DNA of 64,000 nt from Mycolicibacterium parafortuitum (GCF_002086815.1 NZ_MVID01000006.1:124001-188000); one strand, 5' to 3'. Positions 1 through 11,706 are shown, numbered from the stretch's first letter. Numbers and translations are program-made. The notes: a model not told the origin generated them from the sequence alone.

Positions 1-199
1 CCCAGGTCAGCGTGTCCCGGTGGCCGTAGAGCGCATCGGAGCCGTCGCGGCGGAACAACACCGCGCGCAGGTGTCCGGCCAGCACCGTGGCCTCGCTGTA
101 GCGCCCCCGGTCGTACCGCTGGACGGCCGACTCGACACAGGCCAGCAGCTGGTCCAGCGTGGGCAGAGCAGTGGTGTGGATTTGCGATTCGATGAGCAA
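1..199 (-). CDS. Hypothetical protein, C-terminus beyond window
   Basis: The minus strand is open from a TTG start at 199 to the left edge, giving about 66 residues beginning MLIESQIHTTALPTLDQLL and ending near GHRDTLTW. An AGGGGGA ribosome site lies just upstream (203-209), although the spacing to TTG is short. The visible part is hydrophilic and probably helical. It is not the N-terminus of the response regulator MtrA, which I remember as the usual gene downstream of tmk in mycobacteria, so an extra gene or a rearrangement sits here. I do not recognise the family. The missing 3' end prevents any functional call. Confidence 0.5.
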   Translation of the reverse strand, partial: MLIESQIHTTALPTLDQLLACVESAVQRYDRGRYSEATVLAGHLRAVLFRRDGSDALYGHRDTLTW

Positions 200-285
200 C
201 GGTCCCCCTGGTTTCGTTACCGAAGCGTTATCCCCCGGGACACGATCTTATCCACTGGCGCGACAAAGCGCCCGGTAACCGGAGG

Positions 286-918
286 TCAACCCGAAATCAG
301 CCGGGCGGCGAGGTCAGTGGCGTCGACGTCGGGCGGAACCACCGCCCACCGACCACCCCATTGCGCGGCCGCCAGCTCGGCGTAGACGGCTCCGGTGCGG
401 CGTTGCAGCCCGCCGTCGCGTTCGTACGCATCACGCGCCCGGTCGGCCTCCTCGGCTTCGCGGCTGGCCGCCCGCGCTGCGGCGAGTTCGGTCGGAACGT
501 CGAGCAGTACTTGCCACGTCGGCGTCGGCAACCGCAGCCGGCCGAACTCGAGGTCGCGCACCCACTCGACGACCTCACCGTCGGCGCCCTGATGAAGGCG
601 GGCCGCGCTGTAGGCGGCGTTGGACGCGACGTAGCGGTCCAGGATCACCACCGAGTAGGCGGAGGTGAGGTGGGCGATCTCGTCGCGCGCGCCGGCGCGG
701 TCCATCGCGAAGAGCATCGCCATCGCGTACACCGAGTCCGCGAGGTCACCGTGACGGCCGTGCAGGGCCTCGGCGGCGACGTCGGCGGGCACCGACACCC
801 CGTAGCGCGGGAACGCCAGGGTCGCCACGGATCGGCCGCCGGCTTCGAATGCGGCCCGCAGTCCGTTGGTCAGGGTCCGTTTGCCCGCGCCGTCGACGCC
901 TTCGATCACGATGAGCAC
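286..918 (-). CDS. tmk: Thymidylate kinase
   Basis: This cytoplasmic enzyme phosphorylates dTMP to dTDP with ATP in dTTP synthesis. The 210-residue product has the P-loop EGVDGAGKRT at residues 6-15 with Lys13, the DRY motif within VILDRYVASNAAYS in the middle, and an Arg-rich lid segment RAASREAEEADRARDAYER near residue 150. Length and motif order fit mycobacterial TMP kinases. The ATG at 918 directly precedes the P-loop strand, so little N-terminal extension is possible. It is transcribed in the same direction as the lipoprotein and ahcY genes, with about 117 bp separating it from the lipoprotein gene. Confidence 0.95.
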   Translation of the reverse strand: MLIVIEGVDGAGKRTLTNGLRAAFEAGGRSVATLAFPRYGVSVPADVAAEALHGRHGDLADSVYAMAMLFAMDRAGARDEIAHLTSAYSVVILDRYVASNAAYSAARLHQGADGEVVEWVRDLEFGRLRLPTPTWQVLLDVPTELAAARAASREAEEADRARDAYERDGGLQRRTGAVYAELAAAQWGGRWAVVPPDVDATDLAARLISG

Positions 919-1035
919 TGCGCGAGCCTAACGTCCGCGCGAATTCGACGCGGTAGGTCACGCCGCTCGGCGCTTCGCGCGCCCGATCAGTCGTCCGTTG
1001 AGCACCAACAGGTTTCGGCGGGGACGCGCGTCAGC

Positions 1036-1533
1036 TCACGGGGCGCGGCCCGCGACGCTGGACTGCAGCACGACGGTGTCGGCCGCCGGGTCCAGGAACG
1101 CCCGGGTGCTGCGGCGCGGGCCGCCGAAGTACATGTTCAGTTCCACCCCGGTCAGGAACGGCCCGGGCGGCAGTTCGGGCTCGAGAACCTTCTGCACGGC
1201 GGGTCGGTGCCCGAAGTCCTCGGCGCCGTACCGGTCGACGAGGCCCGCCATCGTCTCCGGGGTGACCTCGACGACGGCGTCGATCCATTGCAGCGACAGT
1301 CGCGTCGACTCGCTCCCGCCGCTGTTGTCCCACGCGATCCACGACGCCGACACCGGGGCGCCGAGCGCCGGGAACGTCGCGGCGAGTTCCTCGGTGTCGT
1401 GCCGGATCTCCGGCGCGGGCCGGGTCGCGGTGACGCTCGTATCGGTGGCGGCCTCCTCGGAGGCCGGCTGGCCCTGACATGACGTCAGGGCCAGCACGAG
1501 TCCGAAAAGTACTGCTGTGAAACGGTGTGCCAC
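1036..1533 (-). CDS. Putative lipoprotein
   Basis: This 165-residue exported protein has a hydrophobic signal ending in the lipobox LTSC (Cys near residue 19), followed by a low-complexity Thr/Ala/Glu linker and a compact domain. It should be cleaved by Lsp and anchored in the membrane. The domain contains LSLQWIDAVVEVTPETM and a C-terminal stretch with NMYFGGPRR. I do not recognise a functional family. The GTG start at 1533 lies one base after the ahcY stop codon, so the gene is very probably co-transcribed and translationally coupled with ahcY. Confidence 0.75.
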   Translation of the reverse strand: MAHRFTAVLFGLVLALTSCQGQPASEEAATDTSVTATRPAPEIRHDTEELAATFPALGAPVSASWIAWDNSGGSESTRLSLQWIDAVVEVTPETMAGLVDRYGAEDFGHRPAVQKVLEPELPPGPFLTGVELNMYFGGPRRSTRAFLDPAADTVVLQSSVAGRAP

Positions 1534-1534
1534 G

Positions 1535-2995
<1,461 letters not shown>

Positions 2996-3222
2996 GTAGT
3001 AGAGCCCCTTAAGGTTCGTCAGTTACCTGTGAGAGCGCACGCGTGTAGACGACAACGCCTGCGCGGACACCCAGGCCTGCGGGCTCGCGGGACAGGCGGT
3101 TGAAGCGCTCTGCCGGCCAGGGGCGTCTATGACACCGTAGCGCCTCGGGTCCGCGCGCCGGGCATGGCCGTCCTGTCACCTGGCTTTTCTGCGCCGGGCC
3201 AGCCGCCGAATCAGTCCTCGAA

Positions 3223-3891
3223 TCAGTCCTCGACGACGCCGTAGCGTTCGGCGAACGGGGTCATCAGCCGGGCCAGGTCGCGGGCCACGTCGTGTCCGCG
3301 GGCGGACGATGTGCCGGAGTTGGCTTCCGGCGGCATCGAGATGTAGCTCATCGCCAGCCGCACGATCGCGCGGGCCAGCACTCCGGCGTCCTCTTCGCTG
3401 CACCGCACCCAGCTGCTCATGAACGACTCGGTGAGCCGGATCGAGCAGTGGTTGATGATCGGCGCGCTGTCGGTGGTGATCAGCTGCAGCAGATCCGGTT
3501 TGGAGGTGCCGGTCAGCAGCGAGATCACCAGCGGGTCGGCGGCCGATTCGACGAAGAAGTCGCGGAAACCCTGCAGGAACGCGGCGTACACGTCGCCGAT
3601 GTTTCCGTTGATCGCGGAGTGGATCTGGTCGACGAGCCGGTCGGCCAGGCGCATCGCGTAGCCCTGGGCCAGGCCCTGGCGGGAGCCGAACTCGTTGTAG
3701 ATGGTCTGGCGGCTGATGCCGGCGGCCTTCGCGACGTCGGACAGCGTGATCTGGGACCAGTCGCGGGCCAGCAGCATCTCGCGCATGCCGTCGAGGATCG
3801 AGTCGCGCAGCAGCACCCGCGACGCCTCGGCGTAACTGATGCGCTTGTCGCTGACCCCACCCACAGGCGCGACAATAACGGTTGCGCGCAT
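3223..3891 (-). CDS. TetR-family regulator next to alkB operon
   Basis: This 222-residue protein has an N-terminal TetR helix-turn-helix (residues about 25-75, ITLSDVAKAAGISRQTIYNEF) and an all-helical ligand/dimer domain ending in YGVVED. It is encoded immediately downstream of rubB in the alkB-rubA-rubB operon, which suggests it senses an alkane-derived lipid and controls that operon. An alternative GTG start at 3990 would overlap the rubB stop as GTGA and has a GAGGTG ribosome site, adding 33 residues without homology. I prefer ATG 3891 because family similarity begins shortly after it, but coupling from 3990 is possible. A palindrome in the alkB promoter is a candidate binding site. Confidence 0.85.
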   Translation of the reverse strand: MRATVIVAPVGGVSDKRISYAEASRVLLRDSILDGMREMLLARDWSQITLSDVAKAAGISRQTIYNEFGSRQGLAQGYAMRLADRLVDQIHSAINGNIGDVYAAFLQGFRDFFVESAADPLVISLLTGTSKPDLLQLITTDSAPIINHCSIRLTESFMSSWVRCSEEDAGVLARAIVRLAMSYISMPPEANSGTSSARGHDVARDLARLMTPFAERYGVVED

Positions 3892-3986
3892 CGGTCCGGG
3901 ACTCGCACCGCGAGCGCGCGTGTCTGCACGCTCCTGCTCAGCGTGTCGCGGCGCGTCACGCACGCTCGCCGCCACCGACTGCGCAT

Positions 3987-4199
3987 TCACGGCCGCGACA
4001 CCTCGACCATGTCGAAGTCCGACTTCGCCGCGCCGCAGTCCGGGCAGCTCCAGTCGTCGGGGATGTCGTCCCAGCGGGTGCCCGGGGCGATGCCGTCCTC
4101 GGGCCAGCCCTTGGCCTCGTCGTACTCGAAGCCGCACTGCACGCACACATACAGCTTGTAGTCGGTTGATTGCTCTTCGCGCGAGCGCTCATCGGTCAT
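3987..4199 (-). CDS. rubB: Rubredoxin (RubB type)
   Basis: This 70-residue electron carrier passes electrons from a reductase to alkane hydroxylase AlkB. Two iron-ligand CxxC pairs are visible, CVQCG and CPDCGA, binding one Fe in a FeCys4 site, with the usual aromatic framework ([15 protein letters not shown]). The ATG at 4199 lies a few bases after the rubA stop. The first residues, [11 protein letters not shown], are extra to the rubredoxin fold and coincide with a copy of a repeat element found again at 15282-15345, so this N-terminal tail seems to derive from a dispersed repeat. Confidence 0.95.
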   Translation of the reverse strand: MTDERSREEQSTDYKLYVCVQCGFEYDEAKGWPEDGIAPGTRWDDIPDDWSCPDCGAAKSDFDMVEVSRP

Positions 4200-4202
4200 T
4201 GC

Positions 4203-4367
4203 TCACTCCTGCTTCTCGAAGTCGATCTTCTCGCGCACCGCGCAGTCCGGGCAGCACCAGTCCTCGGGCACCTCGCTCCATAGCGTCCCGGCCGGAAACC
4301 CTTCCCGCGGTTCGCCTTTGGCTTCGTCGTAGACGTAATCGCAGCCGGGGCAGCGGTACGCGGTCAT
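4203..4367 (-). CDS. rubA: Rubredoxin (RubA type)
   Basis: This 54-residue rubredoxin begins MTAYRCPGCDYVYDEAKG and contains CPDCAV as its second CxxC pair. Both ligand pairs for one iron are intact, so it should carry electrons to AlkB. Its ATG overlaps the alkB stop codon (ATGA), which implies translational coupling. It differs from RubB in lacking the N-terminal tail. Pairs of rubredoxins downstream of alkB are typical of actinobacterial alkane hydroxylase operons, and usually only one of the two can complement electron transfer to AlkB. Confidence 0.93.
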   Translation of the reverse strand: MTAYRCPGCDYVYDEAKGEPREGFPAGTLWSEVPEDWCCPDCAVREKIDFEKQE

Positions 4368-5584
4368 GCCTGCCCTCCGTGGCGGGCGAGCACCTTGTCA
4401 CGGACGCGGGGGTGGATGTTCACCCGGGTGAGGTCGCCGTCGTAGTGGTCCAGGACGCGGTGGTCCATCACCTTGCGCCACACCGGCGGGAGGTACGTCA
4501 GCGCGATCATCGACGCGTATCCGCTCGGCAGGTTCGGCGCCCCCTCCATGCTGCGCAGCGTCTGGTAGCGGCGGGTCGGGTTGGCGTGATGGTCGCTGTG
4601 CCGCTGCAGGTGGTACAGGAACAGGTTGGTGACGATGTGGTCGGAGTTCCAGCTGTGCACCGGTGCGCAGCGCTCGTAGCGGCCGCTGTCGAGTTTCTGT
4701 CGCAGCAACCCGTAATGCTCCAGGTAGTTCACCGTTTCGAGCAGCGTGAAGCCGAAGACCGCCGAGATCAGGATGTACGGGATCAGCGCCCAGCCGAAGA
4801 CCGCGATCAGCACGCCGTAGAACACCAGCGACATCGCCCATGCGTTGAGCACGTCGTTGGACCAGTGCCACGTGCTCTTGCCGGCGCGCTCCAGTCGTTT
4901 GGCCTCCAACTCCCACGCGGACTTGAGGCTGCCGAACACACTGCGCGGCAGGAACTCCCAGAACGTCTCACCGAAGCGGGCCGACGCAGGATCCTCGGGC
5001 GTCGCGACGCGCACGTGGTGGCCGCGGTTGTGCTCGATGTAGAAGTGCCCGTAAAGAGTCTGCGCCAGCGTGATTTTCGCCAGCCAGCGCTCCAAAGACT
5101 CTTTCTTGTGCCCCATTTCGTGCGCGGTGTTGATCCCCACGCCCCCGAGCAGCCCGACCGACAACGCCAGGCCGATCTTGGCCGGCCACGGCAGCGCGCC
5201 GTCGAAGCCGAGCCAGCTCAGGTCCGACGCGGTGAACAGGTACGCGCCGACGATGACGCTGGCGTACTGGAACGGGATGTAGGCGTAGGTGCAGTAGCGG
5301 TAGTACTTGTCGTTCTCCAGTCGCTCCATCACCTCGTCGGGCGGGTTCTGTCCGTCGGGGCCGAAGAACCGGTCGAGGATCGGCAGCAGGATGTACAGCA
5401 GGATCGGTCCGATCCACAGCGGCACCTGCGCCGCGGCGTGCCAGCCGATTGCGTTCAACGCCCACACCACCGGCAGCACGACGAACAACGCCGTCGGAGC
5501 GATGAGCCCCATCAGCCACAGGTAGCGCTTCTTGTCGCGCCACTGCTCGACGTTTCTGGGCTCGGTCATTTCCTGGGTGGTCAC
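4364..5584 (-). CDS. alkB: Alkane 1-monooxygenase
   Basis: AlkB is an integral-membrane non-haem di-iron enzyme that hydroxylates the terminal carbon of medium-chain alkanes, using O2 and rubredoxin electrons. The 406-residue protein has several hydrophobic helices and all signature His motifs: HEMGH (about 155-159), EHNRGHH (184-190), LQRHSDHH (326-333) and the NYLEHYG motif near 286-292. The GTG start at 5584 has an AGGAGG site at 5592-5597. rubA and rubB follow with overlap or minimal spacing, then a TetR gene, so oxidation and electron transfer are one operon. A strong promoter candidate lies at 5626-5654. Confidence 0.96.
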   Translation of the reverse strand: MTTQEMTEPRNVEQWRDKKRYLWLMGLIAPTALFVVLPVVWALNAIGWHAAAQVPLWIGPILLYILLPILDRFFGPDGQNPPDEVMERLENDKYYRYCTYAYIPFQYASVIVGAYLFTASDLSWLGFDGALPWPAKIGLALSVGLLGGVGINTAHEMGHKKESLERWLAKITLAQTLYGHFYIEHNRGHHVRVATPEDPASARFGETFWEFLPRSVFGSLKSAWELEAKRLERAGKSTWHWSNDVLNAWAMSLVFYGVLIAVFGWALIPYILISAVFGFTLLETVNYLEHYGLLRQKLDSGRYERCAPVHSWNSDHIVTNLFLYHLQRHSDHHANPTRRYQTLRSMEGAPNLPSGYASMIALTYLPPVWRKVMDHRVLDHYDGDLTRVNIHPRVRDKVLARHGGQA

Positions 5585-5625
5585 CTCAGTGCCTCCTCTG
5601 TGAGTGCCATCACCGATCGAAGTTG

Positions 5626-5654
5626 ACTATAGAGCGCATTTTGTCGGGTGTCTA
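5626..5654 (-). promoter_or_regulatory. Promoter of the alkB operon
   Basis: Reading toward alkB, a -35-like TAGACA (5649-5654) is followed after exactly 17 bases by a -10-like TATAGT (5626-5631). The start would be about 35 bases before the alkB GTG. The -35 box lies inside the palindrome at 5649-5658, so a bound regulator would block it. Confidence 0.65.
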
Positions 5655-5674
5655 GACATAGAGCTTTATTTTGT
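5629..5674. promoter_or_regulatory. Candidate operator: palindrome and direct repeats
   Basis: The perfect 10-bp palindrome TGTCTAGACA (5649-5658) overlaps the -35 box of the alkB promoter. Around it are two near-identical direct repeats, ATAGAGCGCATTTTGT (5629-5644) and ATAGAGCTTTATTTTGT (5658-5674), about 29 bp apart. This AT-rich layout contrasts with the surrounding GC-rich DNA and is consistent with binding by the TetR protein encoded at the end of the operon. That pairing is inference. Confidence 0.45.
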
Positions 5675-5806
5675 AAAGAGGTCGGGCTGCGCGCGGCCGC
5701 TGCAAGACAGCACAAACGTCGCGCTCGCGACGGGCGAGCGCGACGTGTGCGTCACGGATTACGGCGGGTCGGCGTACAGAAACGCGCGCTCGCCGGGCGA
5801 ACCGAC

Positions 5807-7288
<1,482 letters not shown>

Positions 7289-7441
7289 CAACCGTCCTCT
7301 TTTCGTATCGGCTGAGCGGAATGTACCCACTCCCGCGGGACTCAATGGGCCGAAAGGACGCGATCGTGATCGGCGCGAGTCTGGGCTGCTCGTACGCCCC
7401 AGGGTGCTCCCCGCCTGACGCCGTCGGCCTGACTCTGCGGG

Positions 7442-8677
7442 CTACAGCCCGACGGTCACCCGGAACAGTCGTGTCGGTTCCTGCGCGCTGAGCCTGATCG
7501 GGCCGTCGTCCGCCGAAACCCACGCCGCCGCACCTCGGGCCAGGTCGACCGCCGACGCCTTGGCGTGCACCGTCACCGCACCCTCGGTGCACAACAGCAC
7601 CTGCGGCCCGTCGTGGCGGATCGGCGCGTCGATCTCGTGGCCGACGGCGTCGCCGTCGATGTTGACCACCGACACCGCGAACTCGGGTGCCGGTGTGGGG
7701 TAGACGATCTCAGCGCCGTCGCGGATCGTCTCCGGGGTCACCAGCACATCCTCGGCCGGGGTGAAGTCCAGCACGCGCAGCAGTTCGGGGACGTCGACGT
7801 GCTTGGGGGTCAGTCCGCCGCGAAGCACGTTGTCGGAGTTGGCCATCACCTCGACCCCGACGCCGTGCAGGTAGGCGTGCAGGTTGCCGGCAGGCAGGTA
7901 CAACGCCTCGCCCGGCGCCAGCGACAGCCTGTTGAGCAGCAGCGAGGCCAGCACTCCCGCGTCTCCGGGATAGCGCTCCCCCAGCTCGAGCACGGTCTTG
8001 GCTTCGCGGGCGAATTCCCGCTCGCCGGACCGGACGTAGTCGATCGCGCCGTCGAGCACGGCGGGCACCAGCACGTCGAGATCGGGCTGCGGGCAGGTGA
8101 TCCACGTCGTGAAGAGCGCACGCAGTCCGTCCTCGTCGCGTTGACCCAGCAGCAGGTTGATGTACGGGTCGAGGTCGGTGACCCCGAGCGCCTGCATCAA
8201 CTCGACCGAACGGGCGGCGGGACGGAAACCCGCCAGCGCCTCGAATTGGCTGAGCGCGACGATGATTTCGGGTTTGTGGCTGCGGTCGCGGTAGTTGCGA
8301 TCCGGGGCGTTGACCGGGATGCCCAGCCGGTCCTCGCGGGCGAATCCCTCGATCGCCTGCTCGGTGCTCGGGTGCGCCTGCAGCGACAGCGGCTCGTCGG
8401 CGGCGAGAACCTTGACCAGGAACGGCAGCGTGTCGCCGAACCGGGCACGCACCGCGGCGCCGAGTTCCCCTTCGGGGTCCTCGCGCAGCGCGTCGAGCAG
8501 CGAACGTTCCCCGTCGTCGGTCTGCAGCCAGGCCGGGTCGCCCGGGTGGGCGCCGAACCACAGCTCGGCCTCGGGATGGGCAGTGGGACTTGGTGCTCCG
8601 ACGAACTCGGCGATCGCGGTCCGCGAACCCCATGCATAGGTCCGCACCGCACCTCTGAGCAGATGCACTCGTTTCAA
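7442..8677 (-). CDS. manA: Mannose-6-phosphate isomerase (type I)
   Basis: ManA interconverts fructose-6-phosphate and mannose-6-phosphate, supplying GDP-mannose for mannosylated lipids, LAM and glycoproteins. The 411-residue protein has the zinc-site motifs LQAHPS and SHKPEI in the first half and the NLHAYLHG segment in the middle, with the start motif YAWGSRTAIAEF. It uses a TTG start (8677) overlapping the stop of the upstream gene as TTGA. A GTG three codons later is an alternative. It is the last gene of the coupled set manB, SIS protein, manA. Confidence 0.93.
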   Translation of the reverse strand: MKRVHLLRGAVRTYAWGSRTAIAEFVGAPSPTAHPEAELWFGAHPGDPAWLQTDDGERSLLDALREDPEGELGAAVRARFGDTLPFLVKVLAADEPLSLQAHPSTEQAIEGFAREDRLGIPVNAPDRNYRDRSHKPEIIVALSQFEALAGFRPAARSVELMQALGVTDLDPYINLLLGQRDEDGLRALFTTWITCPQPDLDVLVPAVLDGAIDYVRSGEREFAREAKTVLELGERYPGDAGVLASLLLNRLSLAPGEALYLPAGNLHAYLHGVGVEVMANSDNVLRGGLTPKHVDVPELLRVLDFTPAEDVLVTPETIRDGAEIVYPTPAPEFAVSVVNIDGDAVGHEIDAPIRHDGPQVLLCTEGAVTVHAKASAVDLARGAAAWVSADDGPIRLSAQEPTRLFRVTVGL

Positions 8678-9789
8678 CCTCGAACCAGCCGCTGGTAGAC
8701 CGCCGCCATCTCGAGGCGGACCGCCAACAGCGCCAATTGTTGTTCGGGACGCGTGGCTCCGAGCGTCGTGGCTGAGCCCGGCTCGCTGTTCCCCCCTGGC
8801 ACCGCGACGTCCGGGACGTCGTCGGCGTTGACGACGTGCACGTCGTCGAAACCCCTCAATCGCGCTGATACGGCGGGCCGTTCGGCGTCGGTGGTCAGCA
8901 CGAAGGTGCGGGTCCGCCGCGGCAGCGGCCCGTCGATTTCTTCGTCGTGAAAGATCGAGGCCTCCCCGGCGGCGGCGTCACGCCCCCAGCCGGTGGCGAT
9001 CGCCGCCAGTGCGTCGGCGAGCCCGGCGGCGGCCATCACGCGGTGGGCGATGCGCAGCGACACGGTGCACACGTGTCGGGCCAACGCGACGGTGGCTGCG
9101 GAGTCGCCGGCGAACACCACCTCGCGGTCGCGCATGCGGTCGGCCAGCGCCTTGGCCGGGTTGGTGAAAAGCTCACGGGCGGCACTGTTTCGGATCGCCT
9201 CGGCATCCAGGGCGTCGGCCAGTGCGGCCAGGTCCACGGAGAACCCGGGCAGGATTGCGTCCAGCACGGCCAGGCCGGCGGCGAGGTAGCGCGCCAACGT
9301 GAAGTCGTCGGGAACGGGCAGCCGCGGAGGCACCGCCACCGATCGTCCGGCCGTCGCGTCGCGCAGCGGTCCTTCGTACGGGGCGACGACCACGACCCGG
9401 GCACCGCGGCGCACCGCGGTCGCGGCGGCGCTGACCAACGCCGGCTGAGCGGGGTCGTCGCCGGCGACGACGAGCACGTCGAGTGCGCCGATCCACGGCG
9501 GCGCTTCGGCGGCGACGACGATCGGCGCACCGACCGAGCCGGCGAGCACCGCGGCCAGTATCGAGCCCGCGGCCTCGGCGGTGCCGGGGCCTGCCACCCA
9601 CACGACGGTGCGCGGCGGCGCGTCGGACCGCAGACCGTCGAGGTCACCCTCGTCGAGCGCGGCCGCGGTGGCGCGGACCTGCGCACCCGCCATCGACGCC
9701 GCCCGGAGCAGCCCGTGGCGGTCGGCGGCCAGCAGGCCGTCGGTGTCGTCGAGGTCGACCTCAGCCGCCGACAGAGGGCTGGTGCTCAC
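8674..9789 (-). CDS. SIS/TobH-like putative sugar-phosphate isomerase
   Basis: This 371-residue protein is of the kind annotated TobH in mycobacteria (Rv3256c-like) and resembles the SIS folds of bifunctional phosphoglucose/phosphomannose isomerases. A first alpha/beta half contains TVVWVAGPGTAEAAGSIL and a second contains DREVVFAGDSAATVALA. The GTG start at 9789 overlaps the manB stop (GTGA), and its own stop overlaps manA, so it is made with the mannose-pathway enzymes. Its reaction is unknown; a sugar-phosphate isomerase or regulator of the pathway is inferred from fold and position. Confidence 0.8.
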   Translation of the reverse strand: MSTSPLSAAEVDLDDTDGLLAADRHGLLRAASMAGAQVRATAAALDEGDLDGLRSDAPPRTVVWVAGPGTAEAAGSILAAVLAGSVGAPIVVAAEAPPWIGALDVLVVAGDDPAQPALVSAAATAVRRGARVVVVAPYEGPLRDATAGRSVAVPPRLPVPDDFTLARYLAAGLAVLDAILPGFSVDLAALADALDAEAIRNSAARELFTNPAKALADRMRDREVVFAGDSAATVALARHVCTVSLRIAHRVMAAAGLADALAAIATGWGRDAAAGEASIFHDEEIDGPLPRRTRTFVLTTDAERPAVSARLRGFDDVHVVNADDVPDVAVPGGNSEPGSATTLGATRPEQQLALLAVRLEMAAVYQRLVRG

Positions 9790-11183
9790 GTCGATTCCCT
9801 TGCACCTGAGGTGATGTACCCACCGATCTCGTCGACAAGCTCCTCGACCTCCGCGGCGTCGCGGGCCTCCACGTTGAGCCGCAGCAGTGGTTCGGTGTTC
9901 GACATCCGCAGGTTGAACCACCGACCGTCGCCGAGGTCGACGGTCACCCCGTCGAGGTGGTCGATCGCCTGCACGCGGCCGCCGAAGGCCTGCAGCACCG
10001 AGTCCACGATCGCGGGCGCGTCGGTGACGGTGTAGTTGATCTCGCCGGAGGCCTCGTAGCGCTGGTAGTCGGCCATCATCTCCGACAGCGGCCGATCCTG
10101 TTCGCCGAGGGCGGCCAGCACGTGCAGCGCAGCGAGCATGCCCGAGTCGGCGCCCCAGAAGTCGCGGAAATAGTAGTGCGCGGAGTGCTCCCCGCCGAAG
10201 ATCGCGCCGGTCTCGGCCATCAGGGCCTTGATATAGGAGTGGCCGACGCGCGAGCGCACCGGGGTGCCGCCGCGTTCGGTGACCAGTTCGGGCACCGCGC
10301 GCGAGGTGATCAGGTTGTAGATGATCGTCGCGCCGATCTCGCGGCCCAGCTCGCGGGCGGCGACCAGCGCGGTGACCGCCGACGGTGAGACGGCTTGGCC
10401 GCGTTCGTCGACGACGAAGCAGCGGTCGGCGTCGCCGTCGAACGCGAGCCCGATGTCGGCGCCGACCTCGACGACGTACTTCTGCAGGTCCACCAGATTG
10501 GCCGGGTCCAGCGGGTTGGCTTCGTGGTTCGGGAAATCGCCGTCGAGCTCGAAGTACAACGGCTCCACCGTGACCGATTTGATCGGTCCCAGTACCGCGG
10601 GGGCAGTGTGTCCGGCCATCCCGTTGCCGGCATCGACGGCGACGCGCAGCGGGCGTGCGCCGCCGATGTCGACCAGGGAACGCAGGAAGTCGCCGTAGTC
10701 GGCGAGGACGTCGCGTTCGGACACCGATCCGCGCGGGCCGTCGTAGCCGGGAATCCCGGCGATCACCTCGTCGCTGATCACCGACAACCCGGTGTCCTTA
10801 CCGACCGGCTTGGCGCCGGCGCGGCACAGCTTGATGCCGTTGTAGGCGGCCGGGTTGTGGCTGGCGGTGAACATCGCGCCCGGACAATCGAGCAAACCCG
10901 ACGCGAAGTACAGCTGGTCGGTCGAGGCGAGGCCGATGTGGACGACGTCGAGGCCCTGGGCCAACACACCTTCGGCGAACGCCTTCGCCAATGCCGGCGA
11001 GCTGGCGCGCATGTCGTGGCCGATGACGACCTGGGTGGCGGGCTGGTCTGCGCTGTCGCGGACCAGCCGCGCGAACGCGGCGCCGACGTCGGCGACGAAC
11101 GGCTCGTCGATCTCGTCGCCGACCAGTCCACGCACGTCATATGCCTTGATGACGCGCTGCACGGCCTCGGCGGGACGAGACAT
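9786..11183 (-). CDS. manB: Phosphomannomutase/phosphoglucomutase
   Basis: The enzyme converts mannose-6-phosphate to mannose-1-phosphate through a phosphoserine intermediate. The 465-residue alpha-D-phosphohexomutase shows the four expected domains: FTASHNPAAYNGIK with the catalytic Ser, FDGDADRC metal loop, GGEHSAHYYF sugar-binding loop, and a C-terminal RMSNTEPLLRLN phosphate-binding loop. The N-terminus KAYDVRG is typical. It heads the overlapping manB, SIS protein, manA set and works upstream of ManC (16886-17962). Confidence 0.95.
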   Translation of the reverse strand: MSRPAEAVQRVIKAYDVRGLVGDEIDEPFVADVGAAFARLVRDSADQPATQVVIGHDMRASSPALAKAFAEGVLAQGLDVVHIGLASTDQLYFASGLLDCPGAMFTASHNPAAYNGIKLCRAGAKPVGKDTGLSVISDEVIAGIPGYDGPRGSVSERDVLADYGDFLRSLVDIGGARPLRVAVDAGNGMAGHTAPAVLGPIKSVTVEPLYFELDGDFPNHEANPLDPANLVDLQKYVVEVGADIGLAFDGDADRCFVVDERGQAVSPSAVTALVAARELGREIGATIIYNLITSRAVPELVTERGGTPVRSRVGHSYIKALMAETGAIFGGEHSAHYYFRDFWGADSGMLAALHVLAALGEQDRPLSEMMADYQRYEASGEINYTVTDAPAIVDSVLQAFGGRVQAIDHLDGVTVDLGDGRWFNLRMSNTEPLLRLNVEARDAAEVEELVDEIGGYITSGAREST

Positions 11184-11274
11184 GGGACTCCTTGGACGAA
11201 GAGACTGTTCGGTGCTCCAGCCTAGCCGTCGCGGGTTGGCTGTACGCGGTGTCGTCGCGGGGTCCGGGTTCCGG

Positions 11275-11706
11275 TCAGTCCGTGGGGTCGGGCAACACGC
11301 GGAGGTGACCGCGGCGTCGGCCGTTGGTCTCGGGCCGCCGCGCCGGGGGCGCCATCAGCGCGCCGCCCTGCGCTCCGGTGACCGGGTCGGTGAAGCCTGT
11401 GGTGAAGCCGGCTGTCACACCGCCGGATGGGACGGGGCCTTCGCGACCTTCTCGAACTGCGTCAGCCAACGCCACCAAGTCATCATCATCGGGGTGTGAG
11501 GGCAACGGACCGGCGTGGCGAACGAGCTCCCACCCGCGCGGGGCGGTGATGCGACCGGCGTGCATGACACACAGATCCCACGAGTGCGGCTCGGACACGG
11601 TGGCCAGCGGGCCGACGACAGCCGTCGAATCTGCATAGACGAAGGTGAGCGTCGCGACCGCATAGTGCGGGCACCCAGGCCGGCAGCAGCGACGGGGAAC
11701 ATTCAC
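11275..11706 (-). CDS. DUF3499 family protein
   Basis: This is a 143-residue actinobacterial protein of the Rv3258c type. The N-terminus RRCCRPGCPHYAVATLTFVY, followed by DLCVMHAGR, provides Cys and His residues that could bind a metal. The C-terminal third is flexible and Gly/Pro-rich and ends in LRVLPDPTD. The function is unknown. It lies upstream of manB on the same strand, 91 bases from it, and diverges from the Rv3259-like gene. Confidence 0.85.
   Translation of the reverse strand: MNVPRRCCRPGCPHYAVATLTFVYADSTAVVGPLATVSEPHSWDLCVMHAGRITAPRGWELVRHAGPLPSHPDDDDLVALADAVREGREGPVPSGGVTAGFTTGFTDPVTGAQGGALMAPPARRPETNGRRRGHLRVLPDPTD

Noticed and set aside
2996..3170. SAM or SAH riboswitch in the ahcY leader
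   Set aside because: The leader is long and GC-rich, but I could not match it to the conserved cores of known SAM or SAH riboswitches.
3839..5626. 595-residue plus-strand ORF over alkB and rubredoxins
   Set aside because: Arg/Asp-rich shadow frame with no recognisable domain; the opposite strand encodes AlkB and both rubredoxins.
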